A DNA stretch of 64,000 nucleotides from NCBI GenBank assembly GCA_951799425.1, contig OX637410.1, forward strand, positions 186,001-250,000, given 5' to 3'. Source of the stretch: Ilex aquifolium (taxonomy: Eukaryota > Streptophyta > Magnoliopsida > Aquifoliales > Aquifoliaceae). Numbering within the stretch: the stretch's first letter is position 1; each line of letters opens with the position of its first letter. The notes under the pieces were generated by a model. The model did not search any database, was not told the origin of the DNA, and was given only the letters and a program-made list of their open reading frames with translations. This document shows positions 21,460 to 33,566 of the stretch, in pieces. The position numbers were made by a program, and so were the translations under genes.

Positions 21460-23120
21460 CATCCCTACACCTCTCTAAGCCCCATTTCGCCACTCCAAAC
21501 CCTAGGTAGCCTTAGAAAGAGAGAAAGGGAGAGAAAAACACAAATATAGAGGGAGATTTACACCATTCTTGAAGATCAAAACCCTAGATTTCTCAAGATT
21601 TCCACTTCTATACCCATTTCCTTTTCTTCCCTTCTTCACCCAATCTCACCCAAATCTCTTGAAACCCTAGGAGGAGGAAATTAAGAGGAAAAGGAAGGAG
21701 AACAAGAAGGTTTTGAAGGTTGGGTCTTGGATTTATAGCTTGGCTTAAAAAGTAGGGGATTCCTTCCTATTCTCTTACATTGAGGCTAGGGTTAAATTAT
21801 ATGTATTCTTTTGGTTCAAAATCATATATACTTGCTATTATGTACTTGATTCTTGATCCTCTTGCATTTATTACCATGTTTTAAACATTGTAGTAGTTGG
21901 GTAACCATTAAAGGTCCATTTCTCATTCTCAAACCCTAGTTTTAAGAAAAATGAATCTTTCCTCTTTACATTTTCCTTGTTCTAACCATCACCACCTTAG
22001 TGTTTGATATTGTATAACAAAATAATGTTTATGGTGATCTCTTGCTCTTTTTCTTCCATTTTGCTATGGTACAAATTGTGAAATTTGGGGATTTGTGGAG
22101 TTATGGGTTAATTGAGGAAATGGTGGCTATCGTATGTCTTGTTTGGTTGTTTGGAGGAACAAGGGTGAGAGGTTCCCTGTAAGGATGCTTGAGAAATAAG
22201 GCTTTGAGGGTGAATTGGGGACTGGCGTAATTGTTGTTTATGTGAGATATTTCGTTAGTATGGACCGGGGATCATGTAGTGGGTATACGTCTTTATATGC
22301 CACGCGGGTATGAACTTTTCCTACCACCTGGGGTGGGTAGACGCCTTTGTACGCCGTGTGGGTATAAACTTTTCATATCGCTAATGATCACGATTTAGTA
22401 ACGTGGGTTGTATCGGGCACACCGTGTGGGTCATCGTGCATTGTACCAAATACGATTTCTGCAAGAGTTTTGGGGTAGTATGGGATGCCACAAGAACTTG
22501 TGGAAATGGTGTATGGTGGGATGGATTATGTTTTGGGAATTGATTCTTATTGGTATCTTGTGTTCATTTATTCTTTTAATTACCGTGGTTCTTTAAACTT
22601 GAGATCTATTTAAAATGTCCTGTTTTTCCTTCAAAATGTTATATATGCTATTTGTGAAAATGAGACCAACCGTTTTATATGCTTTCCTAAACCTTGTTTG
22701 AGTTTGGGAAGATTTTGCTACAGAGCTTCGTGCTCATCCCCTACAATTAACATTTTTCAGATTATGCTATAGAGGAGGAGCTTGGCGCTAATGAGCAGGG
22801 CCTCGGGGAAGCCTCATTAGAGGGGTACCTGGATCCCGAGTGGGACATTTAGAGATGCCCTTTTTCTTTTGTACTAGACTAGGAACCAATATGTACAAAC
22901 ATTGTAAAGTCTAGTTTTCTTTTGTAATTCTGCTGCGCTACATTATTAAATTTTTGAGATGTAAATGCCATGGTTGGACATATTCTTTTGGATAATGATG
23001 TAAATATTGTATGGATGATGAATGAAGTTTAATTTATTATGGACGATACTAGTGCTCTCATGATGTGAATGTTTTAGAATGTAATGCCGTCCAGGGTGGT
23101 ATTTGGGGCGTTACAGGAGG

Positions 23121-25390
23121 GCATTGAAATGGAGTTAAGTGTAGAATAAAGAGAAATTGTACACTCCATTGTTGGAATTGCATAAATTTGTGTTCACCTC
23201 TGTTTTGTTGAGAATTTTTAATAATTATCTTTTATATTGTTGGATAGATTGGTTAGGAAAGGCATTTGCACACCAAAAAAATTTTAAAATAAAAAAAATC
23301 AATGGGCGCAAGCTCATATCCGAATTGAAGCTGGATTGACATGAGTCCTTTTTGTTTGTTTTCATGTATATAGTAGTTAGATTTCTTTTATTGTTATATT
23401 TTTATTTTTCATGACGTTGTAGTGTAGATTTTAACATGAAGTTGGTTACCTCTTCCTAATTTGGACTCAATTCATTTTGAGCATCATCGTAACAAATCTT
23501 ATTTAATATCATGTTCGAGTCTAAGTTGGTAGGCAAAATTTTTGGTGTTTCATTTTCCCTTTAACGTGCTACTGAAAAAAAAGAAAAAAGAAAAAGAAAA
23601 AAAGGGAATACCTTATTTCTCATGTTACTTTCATTTTTCTCATTGCATGATTCCTTGTGCATTGAGGACAATGAATGGTTCAAGTTGGGGGGTGAGGTGC
23701 ACAATTTACATGTTTCACCACTTTTTGTACAGAATAGTTGAAAATGTGAAAATTTTGGACATTTTTTGTGGAAAATATCTAATATTGAACTATATTCCCC
23801 TATCCTAATTGTTATGAGATTTGTGATTGGTTGATCTTCATTCTGAACTTTAAACACACGCGTACACCATAGAAGTTTATCCTATGTCGAAGTATTACAT
23901 ATGTGTTTTCTTTTGAACTCAACCATAGTGCACTTTGAATGCGTAATTTCAAAAATTTACTGATTGAATCCACATTTTCGAGATTGACATGCATAATGGA
24001 GATAATTAAGTACCTGTGAGAGCTTTAGTGCCAATCCTTGTTGGAGGGAACTTACATTTACTCAAAAGAACAAATTTTCAAATTCAAAATCTGTTCAATA
24101 ATCTCATTATGCTTGCTTCGGTTAGAGTGCATGTGGATAGTTGATTAACTTTGTCTTGAAATGCCAACATGCCTCCCCATGCTTATTTAGAAATGATCTT
24201 AGGCCATCTTGAAATGCTTTAAGCCTTAGCCATTTTCTTGGAAAAATCTATCCCTAGTGTCGTGATTGAGCCTTAATTGAAAATTTGTTTTCATGCTACA
24301 TAATTAACCAAGCTCGTGCAAAATGATTAAAATTACCACACCTTGGTTGTTCTGAGACTGACTGCGATTAATCATGAAGAAAGAGAAATGTGGTGAGGAA
24401 ACCCAAAAAAGGGATGAATGACATTGAATTAAAAAAAAAACAGAAAAAATCCAAGAAAATGAGAAAAAGGGGTGGAAGAAGAAAAAGGCAGAGAAAAAGA
24501 AAAGGAAAATGTTAAGGAAAAGGAGGGGAAAAAAACAAAGAGTGAGTTGAAGGTGATAAGTTGAAAATTTCACAAAAAGGGGAAATTGTTGACAATAAAG
24601 GTCATGCCTCAAAATAACCCTCTTTGTTGTCCTCTTTCCTTCGTTTCATTAGCCTCAATATCACCCCAAGGCCTCATTACAACCCTTGAAAGTCCTAAAT
24701 GATCTAGAGAAAGCATGGGGAAGGCACGCCTTTAAATGAAAAGAAAAGTTGGTTTTCCTATCTAGTGCCCTAACATTCCATTCATGAGATTATGTCAAGT
24801 TCGTTTCAATTGTTATGCATGCACATCATTTTTGTATTATATGTGAGCATTTTGGTTTGTGCATAAGATTCTATCTCACATATACACATGGAGAGCATGC
24901 TTGGATAATCATTGTATTATTCATTTTTTAGAGAAACCCTTGGTGAGTTTTGCATCAAAGCTGAATTTGTATAGCTAAGTGAATGTGGATTTTGTTGAGT
25001 AAATGCTTAAATTACATATTCATTTCACACACACATGAGTTTTGAAAGGAAATGTGTAGGTGGATACCCTAGAATAGCATTTAAGGCTATGATGTGATTC
25101 ATGTGTGATTAGTTCAGGTGTGCTGGACAATGATATTTTTGACATCCCAGTGCTAGTTAGGATACGGGCATATGTTTCAATTGTTGGATATGAGGAAAAA
25201 AAGTTTGTAGGTACCTTCATTGGAAACCTTCACGAGACAAAACTCGTCCACTAGGGATCACCTAGGGGTTTAAAGGCTTGTTGCATATGCTAAATGCAAT
25301 AGCGGAATTAGAATATGTTTATTTTTGTTTGCCTAATTTTTACATTTAGTTTGCTAGGGACTAGCAAAGCTTAAGTTGGGGGGGGGGGGG
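23121..25390 (+). other. Athila A 3' internal region and G-run polypurine tract
   Basis: 23260-23340 reads a short NGRKLISELKLD-like end that may be the last residues of pol joined to gag by deletion. The landmark CATTGAGGACAATGAATGG with a following G-rich block lies at 23656-23693. The rest is non-coding; the purine-rich 24420-24540 gives only a chance antisense ORF. GGGACTAGCAAAGCTTAAGTT leads into 13 consecutive G at 25378-25390, the polypurine tract directly before the 3' LTR. No env-like ORF. Confidence 0.7.
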
Positions 25391-27302
25391 TGATGAGCAC
25401 ATAATATTGCATATTTAACGGCCTCATTACATGCATTTTAACTCAACTTTGCATTTAATTAGTTAGAGTTCGTCGAAGTTGTGAATAATGTAGAAATTTT
25501 GGTGTTGCAGGTAATAATAGAGTAATTGATGGCTTTCGAAACCCTGCAACTAAGTATGGATGAGTGGTGAAGATATGGACACATTACATGAGGATTTGGA
25601 GGCTTAAAATTGAAAGAAATCAAGGAGGTATCAGTGCTTGGTAACATAGGTATTGGCACCTACACCATTTGGTAGCAGTACCTCTGTATTCCTCATTGTT
25701 TACCATGATCCACTTTGAATCTAAAAAAGTGAAAAACATGAAAGTTGTAGATCTCGATGTCCTCTGTATTGTGTCAAAATTTTAGCTCAATCGGATAGTT
25801 GGATCAAAAGTTATGAAAAATTTACAAAAATTGCTCATGAGCTTGCGTCCCCCTCAAGACCTTCCAGAAGGTTTTGATTCGACCTTCCGGAAGGTTTGCA
25901 CACTGGAAAAAACCTTCCATAAGGTTTTGCTTCGACCTTCTGGAAGGTTTGGCCTAGAAACGCTAGACACCTGCAACTTAAGCTCCATTTGCTTAGGGGT
26001 CCCATCTATGATTCTCCCACACATCCCCTGACATATTCTACATATATACATTCCTACCTACACCCTAAAGTTAGCTTTGGAAGATGGAGGATGGGAAAGG
26101 AGAAGAAAGAAGGAAGGAGGCATGGTGGGTGCAAGCTATGCTTGTCCTAGCCTGTCCAATGCATCACCTCACCTCCCATTGATGGGAGGCCTGCACACAC
26201 AGGCTAGGAGAGCCTCATGGACGAAAAATGCAAGCCTACACCATTTATTCAGCTCCACACAAGATTTTGAAAGGGGGAGGCTACCTAAGCTTAGGAGTAG
26301 TATAGAGAGAGAAGCTCCCAAGGAAGAAGATGAAGTTCTAGAGAGAGAAAGTTAGGTTTTTGCATTTTCTTCTCCATTTCAGTTATAGTAAGCTTTAAAT
26401 CACTTATAATCTTTATTTCTTGTACTTTAATCTCCTTTATTTCAAGCGTATTCAAGTTTAACTATATTTTCTAGCATTTCAAGTTTTACATTTGGGTATT
26501 TGCCTTCAATATTTGTATTTTGACTATGAATGCCATTTCTCTTGTAGTTTAACTATTTTCTTGCATTAATACAAGCTCCATGTTTCATTTCTTCACCATG
26601 TCTCTTTATATTATGAATGTTTTTGCTTTAACTATGGATAGCTAAGTTTTTAGTTGGCTAATCCAAGGGAGATTTCCTCTTGGGTATGCTAAATCAACTC
26701 TCCTCCATTCTTCCTCGTAGTATAAAGTGCTTGGTTTGACTAGGTTGAGTGCGGACGTGGGTTGTGAGCTCTTGATACGCCGTAGACTTGTCACAGGATA
26801 TGCTTGAGCCTACACCTCCACATTAGTCCCTCACTTCCTACGAATCAATCAAGCACCGATGCACCATTGGTAGAATGTTTTGGGTTGATTTGACATTCCC
26901 ATTGGAATGACCTCTTTGGATTAGCCAACCTTGTTTTCTTTCATTTTTACCAAAAACACAACACACCAAAACAAAATTCATAGGATTTTCCAATTTTCAT
27001 TTCTTTTACAAATCACCCTTCAAAACATTCGACCTTTCCTTCCCTGAGGAGACGACCTTGGAATACCTATTCCAAGTAGCTTTCCTTCCCTGAGAGACTT
27101 TCGATGTCGTGTTTTACTTGGACCTCGAAAGTCTCTCTACGCTTGGGGAGCACTTTTGCACACACACATTTTTGTTCATCTACACACATGTTTTCCCCAT
27201 TTCTAGCTTTGAACCCGAGGGAGAGTGACACTCACCTACACACATAAGCCATATACACATTGAGGGTTAATGTTCAGAGATTAGGGTGAACGGAATCAAG
27301 CA
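25391..27302 (+). repeat. 3' LTR of Athila A (1,912 bp)
   Basis: Begins TGATGAGCAC after the G-run and ends GAATCAAGCA before TSD AATCT. Compared with the 5' LTR it has an extra CCTTCC...GGAAGG unit (array 25858-25952) and a local inverted duplication at 27092-27137. Confidence 0.95.
27092..27137 (+). repeat. Local inverted duplication inside the Athila A 3' LTR
   Basis: Bases 27092-27122 are the reverse complement of the TCCAAGTAAAACACGACATC-type stretch at 19864-19894 of the 5' LTR. They lie next to the normal sense TCGAAAGTCTCTC, giving a hairpin of GAGAGACTTTCGA with TCGAAAGTCTCTC. Absent from the 5' LTR. Confidence 0.8.
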
Positions 27303-27307
27303 AATCT

Positions 27308-28200
27308 CTACCTAGGATCAAATGCAGAAATAATTTTTGACTAAATTTTTTCCCATTCATAAAATAACTAATTTGAAAAAACAGATTTAAAATTTTGTTG
27401 AGAAACCAAATGAGCAGTTTTATGAACGTTGGGAAAGATTTAAAGAGCTCTTAAATTCTTTTCCACTCATGGCTTTGAACCATAGCAGATGGTAACTTTC
27501 TTCTACGAGGGTATTACCCCTTGACATCGTCAGTTTATGAACATGATGTGCAATGGAGAATTTCTCCATAAAGAGCCTGAGGAGACTCTTGATTATTTTG
27601 ATTTTTTGGTAGAGACTTCCAGTCTTGGGATATCTTGGACCTTGCTGAACGATCAACATCATTAGCAACCCCTCAATCGTTCGGTAGAGGGAAATATTTG
27701 TTGAGAGAGGAAGATGATCTCCTAGCCAAGATTGCTAAACTTTCAAGGAAAGAGAGTTTAGAGTTTCAAAAGGTCAGCAAGGTGACCAGTGTGCCTAAAA
27801 CTAATGACCCTTGCTCGATTTGTTAGTCCATCGAGCACCCTACTAATGAGTACTCAAATATTCCTATGTGTAGGGAAATGCATGAGCAGGTTAATGCATT
27901 TTATCAGCCAAGGAAGTTGTTTTCTCCATACTCAAATACCTATAATCAGGGGTGGGGATACCATCCCAACTTTAGTTGGAGATCCAACAAACACTGCCCA
28001 ACCTCAACAATACCCTCCAGCTACACATCAGCCACCACCAAATTATGTATGTCCTTCTAGTGCTCAACAGGTCCCTCCGCAAGGAACTCCACAACACGGG
28101 TTTTTTCAGAACCCAACACCACCACCATAGCCTCAAGTTTAAGGGTTTGGCCATCAAGATGAACCCGCAGTACCTCCTTGCCAACCACCCCATAAAATGA
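27308..28200 (+). pseudogene. gag: Athila B gag, second part, with decayed zinc knuckle
   Basis: Continues the gag of 17821-18208 after the Athila A insertion. Shifted frames read FLTKFFPIHK, NEQFYERWERFKELLNSFP, then RGKYLLREEDDLLAKIAKLSRKES at 27635-27826. The knuckle reads C-S-I-C, then a TAG, then H and a final Tyr in place of Cys (27813-27855), so zinc binding is lost. A Pro/Gln-rich tail follows to about 28140. Stops include TAG at 27312-27314 and TAA just after. Clearly dead. Confidence 0.85.
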
Positions 28201-28581
28201 GCACTTATAACTTGTTACAGAAATCCATTCAGAACTAGAATAACGTCAACAATCAGAATTCTCAGGCTCTGAATAAAATTAGGCCACAAATCACAAAGAT
28301 TAACACGACCTTAGAGGCAATGCAACAAGAGAAAGGGAAATCCCCTGATCAACACCAAGTGAACCTCAAGGGTCAACATGTGAATTGAGACCTCTGAGAA
28401 TGTTTAACAGCTGAAGTCCATTACTGCTCTTAGGAGTTGTAAAGAAGTAGATAACATTATCCCACCCAAGGTCTCTAAGCCTATAGAAAAAGCGACCTTT
28501 GGTGATCTTGAGAAGACTAAGCTGTTTGATACTACTGATAATAATTATCCTATCTCTGCTCCTTACGCTCATAGACGGCGT

Positions 28582-29293
28582 ATGCCTACTAAGTTATCTA
28601 ATACATCTAAAATTCTTGAGATTTTTAAGCAAGTGAAAATTAATATTCCTCTTTTGGATGCAATTAAATATATACCATCTTATGCCAAGTTCTTGAAGGA
28701 ATTATGCACAGTGAAAAGAAAGATTAATGTGCAAAAGAAAGCTTTCCTCACAGAGCAAGTAAGCTCCATCTTAAGGATTAACACTCTGCCCAAATATAAA
28801 GACTCTGGTTGTCCCACCATCTCAATCACCATTGGGGACTGTCGGGTAAAGTAAGTACTACTAGATTTGGGTGCAAGTGTGAACCTCCTCCCCAATTCCA
28901 TATATGAGCAGCTTAGATTAGGAGACTTCAAACTGACATCCATCACACTCCAGCTTGCAAACAGAAGTGTAAAGATGCCACGAGGGATAGTGAAGGATGT
29001 TCTAGTCCAAGTGGAGAAATTCTATTTCCCAGTTGATTTTATTGTTCTTGATACTTGTCCTGTTGCTAACCCTCTGTTCAGATTGTTTTTATTTTGGGAA
29101 GACTATTCCTCGCAACTTCTAATACTTTAATTAATTGCAGGAATGGATTCATGAAGTTGACCTTCAGGAATATAACCTTGGAGCTGAATGTATTCAACAT
29201 TGGAAGACAGCCTGGGGATGATGGAGAGGTGCACCAGATAAATCTCATTGACACCATCATGGAACAACAGGAAGAAGATTCAGCTGGCGAATA
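28582..29293 (+). pseudogene. pol: Athila B protease region
   Basis: 28582-28854 reads FKQVKINIPLLDAIKYIPSY and VKRKINVQKKAFLTEQVSSI, the linker before protease in Athila-type polyproteins. After a TAA at 28852 the same frame gives LLDLGASVNLLPNSIYEQL, the aspartic protease active site with D-L-G-A, and PRGIVKDVLVQVEKFYFPVD. Near 29085 a frameshift moves to the frame of 29094-29399 (GRLFLATSNTLINCRNGFMKL). The hAT element interrupts it at 29302; the sequence resumes at 30564 with LSEEVNAQEEEF. Confidence 0.88.
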
Positions 29294-29479
29294 CTTAGAG
29301 ATAGGGATGTCAGTGGACCGAAGCGGGGGCGGGGAGTGTAGTCTCCATCCCCGTACCAGCTTAAAAAAACTCCGTCCATCCCAGGTCCACCCCCGTTAGC
29401 GGGTATAGTTTTCATCTCCATCCCCGTCCGCGGGTAAATTTCTAATCCCCGTCCCCGTCCCCGCTTCCCCCGTACCCGC

Positions 29480-29545
29480 CAAGCCCAAGCCCAAGCCTAA
29501 GCCCAAGCCCAAGTCCAAGTCTAAGCCCAAGCCTAAGCCCAAGCC
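29480..29545. repeat. (CCCAAG)n minisatellite in the hAT element
   Basis: About 11 units of CCCAAG/CCTAAG; the source of a spurious antisense Gly-Leu ORF. Confidence 0.9.
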
Positions 29546-30323
29546 AACATAATCCAAAATTCTAAATAAATTCAACATTTTAAATAATACAACAACATTC
29601 TAAATAATCTAACACAACATAATGGGACAACATATTCCAAAATATTGTCCAACATATTCCAACATAATGTCAAACATATTCTAACATAACACAAACAACA
29701 AACAACAAATGTCAAAGTTAATTACGTTGTGCAAAACCAACACAACATCTCTCTCACAAAGAGACCACCAGAGTAGAGAGCATCTTTAAGGTGGTTTTTT
29801 TTTTAAATCACACCATTACAAGAAAGGAGAAGAGAAGAGTCAAACCTGTTAAAGCTTCAGTAAATGAGAGAAAATGACACCGACAGAGACACATTGGACA
29901 CCATAAATTGTGAGACTATTTCAACCACTCCATAGACTATTTCTTATTATACATATTTGTTTTAGTAAAGCTGGACACAATCACACAGATGGGATATTTC
30001 ATATAAACATCAGGGCAACAAAATTTGCAGAGCATTTACCTTTAAAACGACAGTGACAGTACCAGCGGCTGAAGAGTGAAGCTTGGTTGGTTCACTGTGT
30101 TTGCGTGATGGCCTGATGGGTGTCTGATGAGCAGGACCAACGGCTGTGAGGAGCTGCTGACTTGCTAAGTGCAGCGATGGGTGATCAGAGGAATGCGTGA
30201 GAGATAGAGTGAGAGAGAGAGAGAGATATGGGGGGAGGCGGGCGGCTGAAGAGTGAAGGCTGATAAGAGGAATTGGGGAATAAATTAGGGCTTTAAGGCT
30301 TTAAGCCTTTAACTGAGTAGGAG

Positions 30324-30327
<4 letters not shown>

Positions 30328-30374
<47 letters not shown>
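30328..30374. repeat. (AT)n microsatellite in the hAT element
   Basis: An almost pure TA run of about 45 bp. Confidence 0.95.
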
Positions 30375-30379
<5 letters not shown>

Positions 30380-30563
30380 TTTTAACGGGTAACGGGGACG
30401 GGGACGGGGCGGGGGTAAGGGTAAGTCCATCCCTGCACGGGTTTATACGGGTATCCCCGTATACGTCCACCGTCCAATACGTATAGTCCATCCCCGGTCC
30501 AAACGGGGCAGATTTGGACGAATACGCGTTTTTCCTCGGTCCACTGCCATCCCTACTTAGAGA

Positions 30564-31730
30564 TCCTGTCTGAGGAAGTAAATGCGCAAGAAGAAGAATT
30601 TTGTGGACTAAGCTCGTGGGAGCCTAAGTCTGAAGAATTTCCACCGATTGAGAAACAACCTCTACCATGGACTATTTAACCAACCAAGACGGAATTGAAG
30701 CCACTCCCAACTACATTGAAATATGCTTATTTGGGGAGTGATGGTACTTTTTCAGTGGTGATCAGTTCATCCTTGCTACCTGAGTAAGAATCAAGGCTAT
30801 TATAATTGTTGAAGACTCATAGGGGAGCCATTGGGTGGACCATAGCAGATTTAAAGGGGATCAACCCTCTAATATGCACCCATAGGATCTACCTTGAAGA
30901 AGATGCAAAGCCTTTATGTCAACCACAGCGGCGATTGAATCCTATAATGAAGGATGTGGTTAGAGTTGAAGTTTTGAAGCTGCTTAATGGGGAATTACCT
31001 TCCCCATTACTAATAGCAAATGGGTGAGTCCTATACAGGTAGTCCCTAAGAAGTCGAGAATCACCATGGTTGCCAATGAGAAAAATGAGTTAATTCCAAC
31101 AAAGACAGTGACCGGGTGGAGGGTTTGCATCGATTACAAAAGGCTAAATTCATATATCAGAAATGACCATTTTCCATTGTCATTCCTTGACCAAGTCTTA
31201 GAATGGGTTGTGGGGCATGCGTTCTATAACTTTTTGGATGGATATTCAGGCTACAACCAGATCGAGATAGCCCTTGAAGATCAAGAAAAGACAACCTTCA
31301 CGTGTCCCTTTGGAATATTTGCCCACAGAAAGATGTCATTCGGGCTTTGCAATGTCCTAGGCATGTTTCAAAGGTGCATGATGGAGATTTTTAGCGACAT
31401 GGTAGAGAAAATCATCGAGGTTTTCATGGACAATTTTTCTATTTTTGGTGATTAGTTTGAGGGTTGTTTAGAAAATTTGGAGTTGGTGCTTCAAAGGTGT
31501 GAAGATAAATGATTGGTGCTTAATTGGGAAAAATGTCATTTTATGGGAACCTAGGGGATATTCCTTGGTCACATTGTGTCAGAGAAAGGGATAGAGGTGG
31601 ATAAGGCTAAGGTTGATTTGATTTCTAACATTCCTACTCCCAAGACGAATAAAGATGTCCGGTCATTTCTTGATCATGTCGGGTTTTATAGGCAATTCAT
31701 AAAGGGTTTTAGTGCTTTGGCATGACCTTT
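30564..31730 (+). pseudogene. pol: Athila B reverse transcriptase
   Basis: 30806-31027 reads LKTHRGAIGWTIADLKGINP and the lead-in to RT. 31024-31455 holds the palm/fingers: SPIQVVPKKSRITMVANEK, GWRVCIDYKRLNSYIRNDHF, FLDGYSGYNQIEIA, FTCPFGIFAHRKMSFGLCN. The catalytic box, F-x-D-D in relatives, reads FMDN at about 31425-31436: the second Asp is Asn. A TAG follows at 31453, and the frame continues with GCLENLELVLQRCEDK, another stop and IFLGHIVSEKGIEVDKAKV to about 31722. There a frameshift leads to RNase H. The sequence relationship is to Athila, distinct from the chromovirus RT at 50200-50700. Confidence 0.92.
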
Positions 31731-32281
31731 ATGTCATCTCTTGACAAGGATGTTCCTTTTGAGTGGATAGCTGATTATGAGGCAGCTTTCAAAAAATTTA
31801 AGACTATGCTTATTTCGCTTCCAATCATGCAACCAACTAATTGGGAACTTCCTTTCGAGCTAATGTGCGACGCAAGTGATTACACAGTCGGCACAGTGCT
31901 AGGCCAACGGCAGGACAAGAGACCCCATGCCGTCTACTATGCTAGCAAGACCTTGGATGAAGCTTAGATGAACTACACTACCACTGAAAAGGAAGTGCTA
32001 GTAGTAGTTTTTGCACTTGATAAATTTAGGTCATACATTATTGGATCACCTATTGTTGTTTATACTGACCATGTTGCTTTGAAGTATTTGATGACTAAGC
32101 AGGATGAAAAGCAAAGGTTGATTAGGTGGATCCTTCTACTTCAAGAGTTACACATCATTATCAAAGACAAGAAAGAAGTGGAGAACGTGATGGCTGATCA
32201 TTTATTGAGGCTTATGACTGAAGACACAGATGATCACATCCCTATCCCTAACTTTTCCCTGATGAGCAATTATTTATTTTG
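31722..32281 (+). pseudogene. pol: Athila B RNase H
   Basis: 31722-31967 reads PFEWIADYEAAFKKFKTML and ELMCDASDYTVGTVLGQR (first catalytic Asp), ending at a TAG. The same frame continues at 31968-32282 with TTTEKEVLVVVFALDKFRSY (Glu), VVYTDHVALKYLMTK (Asp) and NVMADHLLRL (last Asp). All four metal-binding acidic residues remain, so decay here is limited to one stop and the upstream frameshift. Confidence 0.9.
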
Positions 32282-33566
32282 AATACAACTATGTCATGGT
32301 ATATTGACATTGTGAATTATCTTGTTATCGAGCAGCTGCCAAGTTATTGGAGTCCAAAGGACAAGAAAAGATTCTTGGTTGAGGAGAAGCAGTTCTATTT
32401 TGACAATCCATATTTGTTCAAATACTGTCCCGACCAAGTGATGAGGAGATGTGTACCCAATGAAGAGCAAAAGGACGTGATTGTTTTTGCCATTCAGAAG
32501 CTTGTGGAGGCCACTTCTCCTCCAAGAAGACATCAACTAAGATCTTTCAATGTGGATTCATTGGCCTTCTTTATTTAAAATTTTGTTTATGTTTTGTAAG
32601 CATTGCGATAGATGCCAACGTTTAGGGGGTGTCACCCGCAGGAATATGATGCCTCTTGCCCCCATACTTGTGTTATAAATTTTTGACTATTGGGGTATTG
32701 ACTTTATGGGTCCTTTTCCTATGTCTTTTGGATATTCTTATATTCTTTTGATAGTTAACTATGTGTATAAGTGGGTGGAGGCAATCCCAACTAGGACCAA
32801 TGATCACAAGGTTATGATTAAGTTTTTGAAAGAACATATTCTATCTAGGTTTGGGATGCCTAGGGTAATAATCAGTGAGGATGGTTTACACTTTTGTAAT
32901 AGGCCATTTGTTAATCTCATGCATAAATATGGTATTACACACAAAGTGTCCACAGATTACCCCCTACAGACTGATGGTCAAGCTGAATTGGCCAATAGGA
33001 AGATCAAGCACATTTTAGAAAAGACAATCAATCTTGATATAAAGAATTGGTCACTTAAGTTGACTGATGCTCTATGGGCTTATAGGACTGCTTTTAAGAC
33101 ACAATTAGATATTTCTCCCTACAGGTTAGTTTATGGAAAAGCTTGCCATCTACCGGTAGAAATAGAACACATAGCTTATTGGGCCATAAAAACTTTGAAC
33201 TTCAATTTAAAACTTGCTGGTAGCAATAGAAATTGGATTTGAATGAACTTGAAGAGATAAAAAGAAATGCATATGAAAGTACTCGAATTTACAAGGAGAA
33301 TGTAAAAATTTTCCATGATAAATCTATTTTGAGAAAGACCTTAGAGCAAGGACATAAAATACTTTTGTATAATTCTTAACTTCATCTTTTCCCAGGTAAG
33401 CTATGCTCAAGATGGACAGGTCCCTTTGTAGTACGTAAAGTTTTCCCTCATGAAGCGGTCGAGCTTGAGAACCCAAAGAATGGGCATACATTTAAAGTCA
33501 ATGGTCAGCATGTGAAGCCATTCTTGGAGGGTTTTCCATTAGAGGAGCTTGTTGATCCTGTTTATT
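32282..33566 (+). pseudogene. pol: Athila B integrase
   Basis: 32279-32578 reads the region before the zinc domain (YFDNPYLFKYCPDQVMRRCV). A frameshift near 32490 puts the HHCC module (HSEACGGHFS, then degraded Cys pair) in another frame. 32706-33242 has the core: DFMGPFP (first Asp at 32700-32702), [15 protein letters not shown] where the second Asp block is altered, [16 protein letters not shown] (Glu kept), and [20 protein letters not shown]. Beyond 33243 the tail continues in shifted frames ([35 protein letters not shown]) to a stop at 33566. It is the sense counterpart of the antisense tail at 8148-9145. Confidence 0.9.

Larger units (their letters stand above)
20798..23115 (+). mobile_element. 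Family A solo LTR in Athila A, TSD GGAGG
   Basis: Starts TGTAACACCCCG and ends GGGGCGTTACA, 2,318 bp. Flanks are GGAGG at 20793-20797 and 23116-23120, a perfect duplication. No internal region. It holds a CGTACCGGTACG array at 21312-21400, a strong TATA box (TATAAATA) at 21452-21459 and, near 22150-22220, one unit of the sequence expanded to a 100-bp array in the copy at 58920. Confidence 0.96.
18209..27302 (+). mobile_element. Athila A: complete non-autonomous Athila-like element, TSD AATCT
   Basis: Two LTRs (18209-20043 and 25391-27302) flank a body holding a primer site, a gag remnant with a zinc knuckle, a family A solo LTR, a pol tail-like trace, 3' non-coding sequence and a run of 13 G before the 3' LTR. 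The target duplication AATCT is perfect (18204-18208 and 27303-27307), and the interrupted gag frame of Athila B continues across it. Without the solo LTR the body is only about 3 kb and has no protease, RT or integrase, so movement must have depended on proteins supplied in trans. Confidence 0.95.
29302..30555 (+). mobile_element. Non-autonomous hAT-type DNA transposon, TSD CTTAGAGA
   Basis: Terminal inverted repeats TAGGGATGTCAGTGGACCGA and, at the right end read inward, TAGGGATGGCAGTGGACCGA, 19 of 20 identical. Both flanks are CTTAGAGA (29294-29301 and 30556-30563), an 8-bp duplication as made by hAT transposases. Subterminal GGGGACGGGG words occur in opposite orientation at the ends (29443-29466 and 30388-30412). 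It contains a (CCCAAG)n stretch at 29480-29545 and (AT)n at 30328-30374. At 1,254 bp with no transposase frame it depends on an autonomous relative. Strand is arbitrary. Confidence 0.96.

Noticed and set aside
29396-29578. Antisense Gly-Leu repeat ORF
   Set aside because: By-product of the (CCCAAG)n repeat in the hAT element.
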